Both the position numbers and the translations under genes were made by a program. From Epiperipatus broadwayi (taxonomy: Eukaryota > Onychophora > Udeonychophora > Euonychophora > Peripatidae): a stretch of 64,000 bases of DNA. The notes under the pieces were generated by a model. The model saw only the letters and a list, made by a program, of their open reading frames with translations, made no database searches and was not told the origin of the DNA. The stretch lies in contig JAQFVV010000258.1 in the NCBI GenBank assembly GCA_028023455.1, positions 1,170,501 through 1,234,500 of the forward strand. Direction: 5' to 3'. This document shows positions 60,528 to 64,000 of the stretch, piece after piece; the stretch's first letter is position 1, and each line of letters begins with the position of its first letter.

Positions 60528-62404
60528 AACTCTTCATTTGTTATTTTATTCACCCAACTGATTTTTTCCATTTTTCTCCATGTCCACATCTCAAAAGCTT
60601 CCAGTCGTTTCTTAATTCTATTACTCAATGTCCATGTCTCACAACCATACATTAATACACTCCACACATAACATTTAATTAATCTTTTCCTTAATTCTCT
60701 TTCCATAGGTCCACAAAATATCTTCTTTCTTTTTACAAATGTCACCTTTGCCAATGCTATTCTTCTTTTAACTTCATCTTCACTTCTTCCATCCTCACTC
60801 AACCAACAACCCAAATATCTAAATCCCTTCACCTGCTGCACCATGTCATCATGGATTCCAATTTGCAATCTTTTTGCATCTCTTCCTATCCATAAACACT
60901 TAGTCTTTTCAATATTAATCTTCATTCCATATGCCATACATCCTTCTTCCAATTTATTCAACATATTCTGAAGATCCTTTTCTTCCTCAGCAATAAGAGC
61001 CATATCATCTGCATATCTTATACACTTTATTACTCTCCCTCCAACATTTGCTTCTCCACAGTCCAAATAATTATTTAGCATATCTTCTAAATAAATATTA
61101 AACAAAACAGGTGACATACTACATTCTTGCCTAACTCCACTTTCTATATTCACTTCATCAGTCTCATTACATCCAAATCTAACTCTTATTCTTTGCCCAT
61201 TATACATATTCCATATCAATCGTTTTTCTTTCCAGAATACTCCTTTATCTCTTAAGATAGACATCAGTTTATTCCAGCTTACTCTATCAAAGGCCTTTTC
61301 TAAATCTACAAAACATATACCAATTCCTTTATCTCTTTCAATATATCTTTCTGCAATTGTCCTAACAATACCAATAGCATCTCTTGTGCTTTTCCCTTTC
61401 TGAAAACCAAACTGTTCTTCAGCAATATAATAGTCAACCTTCCCATAAATCCTTTGAGTTAAAATCCTCAATAATACTTTAGAAACATGAAACAATACAC
61501 TTATTGTCCTATACTCTTCACATTTAACAGCTTTCTTCTTTTTAGCAATTGGAATCACTATAGTTCTTAAAAAATCTTCAGGCCAAACTCCACTATTATA
61601 TATCAAATTGCAAAGTCCAACTAATTCCTTCATAGTAAATTCTCCCATTTCTCTCAAAAATTCTATAGGTACTGCATCAAATCCAATAGCCTTACCATTC
61701 TTCATTTGTGCGATTGCCTTTCTTACTTCATCTGGCAGTATGTCCATCCCTCTATTATCCATTGCAACATCTTCTTCATTTTCAAGTTCATAACTAATTA
61801 AATTATTTCCTCTATTAAACAGATACCGAATATATTCTTCCCATCTTTTTAATATATCATTACTATCGGTTAACCTTCTTCCATTCTTATCCGCAATCTC
61901 ACTTGCTACCCATGTCTTTTTCTCCCAAGAAATACTTTGTATTCTATCAAATGCTAGATCATATCTTTTCATCTGTTGAAACCTTTCTATCTCTTTACAT
62001 TCTTGCTCCAACCACTTTTCTTTTGCTAAATCTGTTTCTCTTCTTAATTCATTATTAAATTTCCTATATTCCTTTTGCCCTTCCTCAGTATTTACATTCT
62101 TCCACCATCTCCGCACTTCCATCTTTTCCAACATACCTTCAGTTATCCAAGGTCTTTTAGCTTTTCTCGCATGAATAATATCTATTTCATTTTTTGCTAT
62201 TTTCAAGAATCCCTCTTTAATTCTATTCCAACACTCATCAGAGCTATTAATATAGTTCCCATCCTGAACAATTCTTTTAAATTCATTTTCATATATTAAA
62301 CCAAATTTTCCTTTTTCCATTTGTCTCAATTTATCCAAGTCCCATCTTGTGTATCTTTTCCCTCTATAATGCTTGTTGAAAATGTTGACCAAGAAGTAAC
62401 CCAT
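60524..62404 (-). CDS. LINE (non-LTR retrotransposon) reverse transcriptase, long ORF
   Basis: A 626-codon frame encoding the RT of a non-LTR retrotransposon, which copies element RNA at nicked chromosomal DNA. RT landmarks in order: EEQFGFQKGKSTRDA (329-343), ICFVDLEKAFDRVSW with Asp367 (motif A), GVRQECSMSPVLFN (423-436, motif B, with Glu where RQG is usual), IRYADDMALIA with Asp466/467 (motif C), GMKINIEKTKCL (493-504), GFRYLGCWLSEDG (527-539), then MYGCETWTL (585-593). All catalytic aspartates are present. The APE-type endonuclease expected upstream is missing, so the copy is 5'-truncated near 62404; the ATG there is incidental. The C-terminus is lost to a frameshift at about 60527. It is far less decayed than the other LINE pieces and belongs to a different family; clade not resolved. 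It lies inside the gypsy-like element, antisense to it. Confidence 0.9.
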   Translation of the reverse strand: MGYFLVNIFNKHYRGKRYTRWDLDKLRQMEKGKFGLIYENEFKRIVQDGNYINSSDECWNRIKEGFLKIAKNEIDIIHARKAKRPWITEGMLEKMEVRRWWKNVNTEEGQKEYRKFNNELRRETDLAKEKWLEQECKEIERFQQMKRYDLAFDRIQSISWEKKTWVASEIADKNGRRLTDSNDILKRWEEYIRYLFNRGNNLISYELENEEDVAMDNRGMDILPDEVRKAIAQMKNGKAIGFDAVPIEFLREMGEFTMKELVGLCNLIYNSGVWPEDFLRTIVIPIAKKKKAVKCEEYRTISVLFHVSKVLLRILTQRIYGKVDYYIAEEQFGFQKGKSTRDAIGIVRTIAERYIERDKGIGICFVDLEKAFDRVSWNKLMSILRDKGVFWKEKRLIWNMYNGQRIRVRFGCNETDEVNIESGVRQECSMSPVLFNIYLEDMLNNYLDCGEANVGGRVIKCIRYADDMALIAEEEKDLQNMLNKLEEGCMAYGMKINIEKTKCLWIGRDAKRLQIGIHDDMVQQVKGFRYLGCWLSEDGRSEDEVKRRIALAKVTFVKRKKIFCGPMERELRKRLIKCYVWSVLMYGCETWTLSNRIKKRLEAFEMWTWRKMEKISWVNKITNEEF

Positions 62405-62608
62405 AGATAGAAGAAGTATTGTATGCCAGAGAGGAAAAATGACATATATGAAAAGATCTAACTGATCCTGTCTATTGTCAAATAAGCCAGGATGATGATA
62501 AATTCAAACAGGAGTATATCAACAAATGTAGACTTTTTTGAAATCAAAGTAGTATATCAATTCCAAAAGCCCAAAAAGAAGAATATTGCATAATATTGAG
62601 CTCAACAA
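62405..62608. other. remnant between LINE and 3' LTR
   Basis: About 200 bp, probably the end of the LTR element interior. No motif recognised; no clear polypurine tract, although GAAAAATGACATAT and AAAGCCCAAAAAGAAGAA are purine-rich. Confidence 0.35.
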
Positions 62609-63404
62609 ACAAGAAAAAAAAATCTACAAACTGAGAATTTCATTGAAAAGATTAAAGTTTATTGAAGGATTTAAAGACCAAATAAGAATTAAAGTTAACC
62701 ATAGGAGAAAATGGAAATTTATAATCCCAAAGAAAAAAATAGATAAGATCATTCCAATTAATCTGCCTTCTTAAAATTGATAACTAATAAAATTAATTTT
62801 AGGGATGCATTCAGTTATTATTCTAATTGTATCAACATAACTTTATTTATATATAATCATTTTTTATGAATTATAGATTTATTTAATTCATTCTTAACCA
62901 TGAGCCAATTATGGGGAGTTTTAAAAGAAGTTGAGTATGCTTGCTTTTACTGATCCATTCTAACGTATTTTTTTTTATGTACACTTGAATTAATTTTTTT
63001 TTTTTTATTATTTATATTATGATTGCTATTATAATGAATTAATTGTTACTTGTTAAAGAACCTCTCTATTCTCATTCCTCATTACTTTCTCCACATTCAG
63101 ACAAGTATTTAATATAAGTTTGATATATAAAATGTGTTGTTTTATAGCTGTTCTGCTGGAGCTAATTAAAACTTATATCTCAAGAGTTGAGATATGTATA
63201 TCGGGAAGATGATCAGCAAATATAATTGTGATCTACCTTAAGATTTGCGCTTAACATTGACTATTGTGAACTGTAATTGAATAGTAAAGTAAAATTAAGA
63301 TTGTAATCACCCCACCTTGTACACAATTTCCCACTAGATGAGAGTAAAAAATCATTCCCTAATGTAGGCATAATATTCATAACGAGCTTGAGTCCATTAT
63401 TACA
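62609..63404 (+). repeat. 3' LTR of the gypsy-like element
   Basis: 796 bp aligned along its length with 55091-55374 plus 56151-56710. It ends ...CCATTATTACA, exactly at the point where the 5' copy reaches the primer-site-like sequence. AAAC follows the end, but no matching target duplication could be placed on the left because that boundary is obscured. The open frame 62586-62774 is inside it and is not a gene. Confidence 0.65.
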
Positions 63405-64000
63405 AAACTAATTTGAGAATATGACTAAAATTTTAATATTAAATAAATGAAATTTCAGAATAACATTTCAGAAATGTCTCTAATCATAAATACTCGTGTA
63501 TTATAAAATACATCCTTTTTATGATGTTTATTAACTATTATTCCTACTCAGCAGTAAATTATTTTTTTACTCACCACAATTATATCACCTAGTACAAGCT
63601 TTAGTAATGAATGGATGCTAAATACCTGTGCTTAATAAATCCCTATGTAATATTGTCCAGTGAGGAGCTTTGGATCTGGAAGTATAATCTTGGTATTAAA
63701 AAAAATTTTTACTCCCGAATAGCATTGCGTAAGATGGGGTCATGTGATATCTTATTTCTATTACTACTGTATTAATAATTTCAATTTTAATCATCAGAAG
63801 TATTTTTTATTTTTATTATAGATATTTCACTTTATATTAAGCAAAATCTATTATATAATTTGATTAACATAATCATGGTGCACAATAATACCAAACATTT
63901 CAAAAAAGAGCAGTTACAAATTGAAAAGATAGTGTCATAACTTATACTAGAAAACTGCCGTCATTCTCAAATTTCAACATTAGTTTCCTACGATTTCTAG
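63405..64000. other. non-coding flank with a dispersed repeat
   Basis: 63590-63690 (plus) carries another decayed copy of the 26455/43551 repeat: ACAAGCTTTAGTAATGAATG, GATGCTAAATACC, TAATAAATCCCTATGTA, then GTCCAGTGAGGAGCTTTGGA. Nothing else recognised. Confidence 0.5.

Larger units (their letters stand above)
55091..63404 (+). mobile_element. old Ty3/gypsy-like LTR retrotransposon with nested insertions
   Basis: Two direct repeats, 55091-56710 (interrupted by a Penelope-like element) and 62609-63404, flank a region with a tRNA-primer-site-like sequence, a gag remnant and an RT scrap in the right order and on the plus strand. Homology between the repeats stops exactly after TTACA on both sides: at 56710 it is followed by the primer-site-like sequence, at 63404 by unrelated flank. 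That is the behaviour of LTR boundaries. A LINE (60.2-62.4 kb, opposite strand) occupies much of what should be pol, and the rest of pol is missing. The LTRs are well diverged by eye, so the element is old and the nested copies are younger. Confidence 0.65.

Noticed and set aside
60456-62299. Plus-strand frames at 60456, 61608 and 62075
   Set aside because: Antisense shadows of the LINE reverse transcriptase ORF.
1-64000. CRISPR arrays, operons, Shine-Dalgarno sites, rRNA or functional tRNA genes
   Set aside because: None present; spliced exons and animal retroelements show this is eukaryotic nuclear DNA, and the tRNA-like segments lack intact cloverleafs.

Overview
This is nuclear DNA from an animal, most likely an invertebrate with a large, very AT-rich genome (roughly a quarter G+C by eye). 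The evidence is two spliced exons of a conserved chromatin gene separated by a 7.7 kb intron, no operons or dense genes, and a dense litter of animal-type transposons (LINEs, Penelope-like element, LTR element, hAT, tRNA-derived SINE, foldback elements). I cannot name the species. The SWIRM wording (Phe-Ile-Asn-Phe-Gly, Lys-Arg-Leu-Lys-Pro) looks protostome-like, but that is only an impression.

Host gene. The minus strand carries two consecutive internal exons of a KDM1A/LSD1 (lysine-specific histone demethylase) orthologue: 53346-53424 and 45565-45657. Both have canonical AG/GT borders and matching phase, and together they encode 57 residues of the C-terminal half of the SWIRM domain. Upstream exons must lie at higher coordinates and downstream exons (amine oxidase domain) at lower coordinates. 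I found neither, so the next intron probably runs past the left edge (more than 45 kb) and nearly the whole window is intron. A possible signal-peptide-like first exon (49173-49242) lies inside the 7.7 kb intron, on the same strand and in compatible phase.

Layout. 1-7.5 kb: featureless AT-rich DNA with one notable hairpin. 7.5-9.0: decayed hAT transposon (minus). 9.4-9.95: foldback element. 10.8: tRNA-like scrap. 11.8-12.6: LINE fragment. 15.46-15.64: perfect 46-bp palindromic element flanked by TTAA. 16.7-18.4: a CCAAT/TATA promoter-like stretch with possible exon remnants. 24-29.4: several interspersed repeats, including an inverted pair at 26.5-27.1, a second palindrome at 27.9, a foldback at 28.6 and a clean SINE with a 16-bp target duplication at 29.3. 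31.7-32.4: tandem duplication, structured-RNA-like motif and a GC-richer foldback. 32.4-40.9: mostly empty. 40.93-41.40: intact non-autonomous hAT with an exact 8-bp target duplication. 42.8-43.7: LINE fragment abutting a repeat. 45.6: KDM1A exon. 50.9-52.5: decayed hAT transposase with one terminal repeat. 53.3: KDM1A exon. 54.35-63.4: a nest of retroelements. An old Ty3/gypsy-like LTR element (55.1-63.4) has long terminal repeats at both ends, a gag remnant and an RT scrap; a Penelope-like element has jumped into its left LTR, a LINE fragment abuts it, and a second LINE with a nearly intact 626-codon reverse transcriptase sits in its interior on the opposite strand.

The most unusual signal is a short motif present four times (14.5, 21.9, 32.0 and 39.1 kb). 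Its two arms change together and stay paired between a CTGAWGA-type box and a GAAA-type box, which is hammerhead-ribozyme-like; Penelope-like elements are known to carry hammerheads. Apart from KDM1A, everything annotated here is mobile-element sequence or a low-confidence exon candidate.
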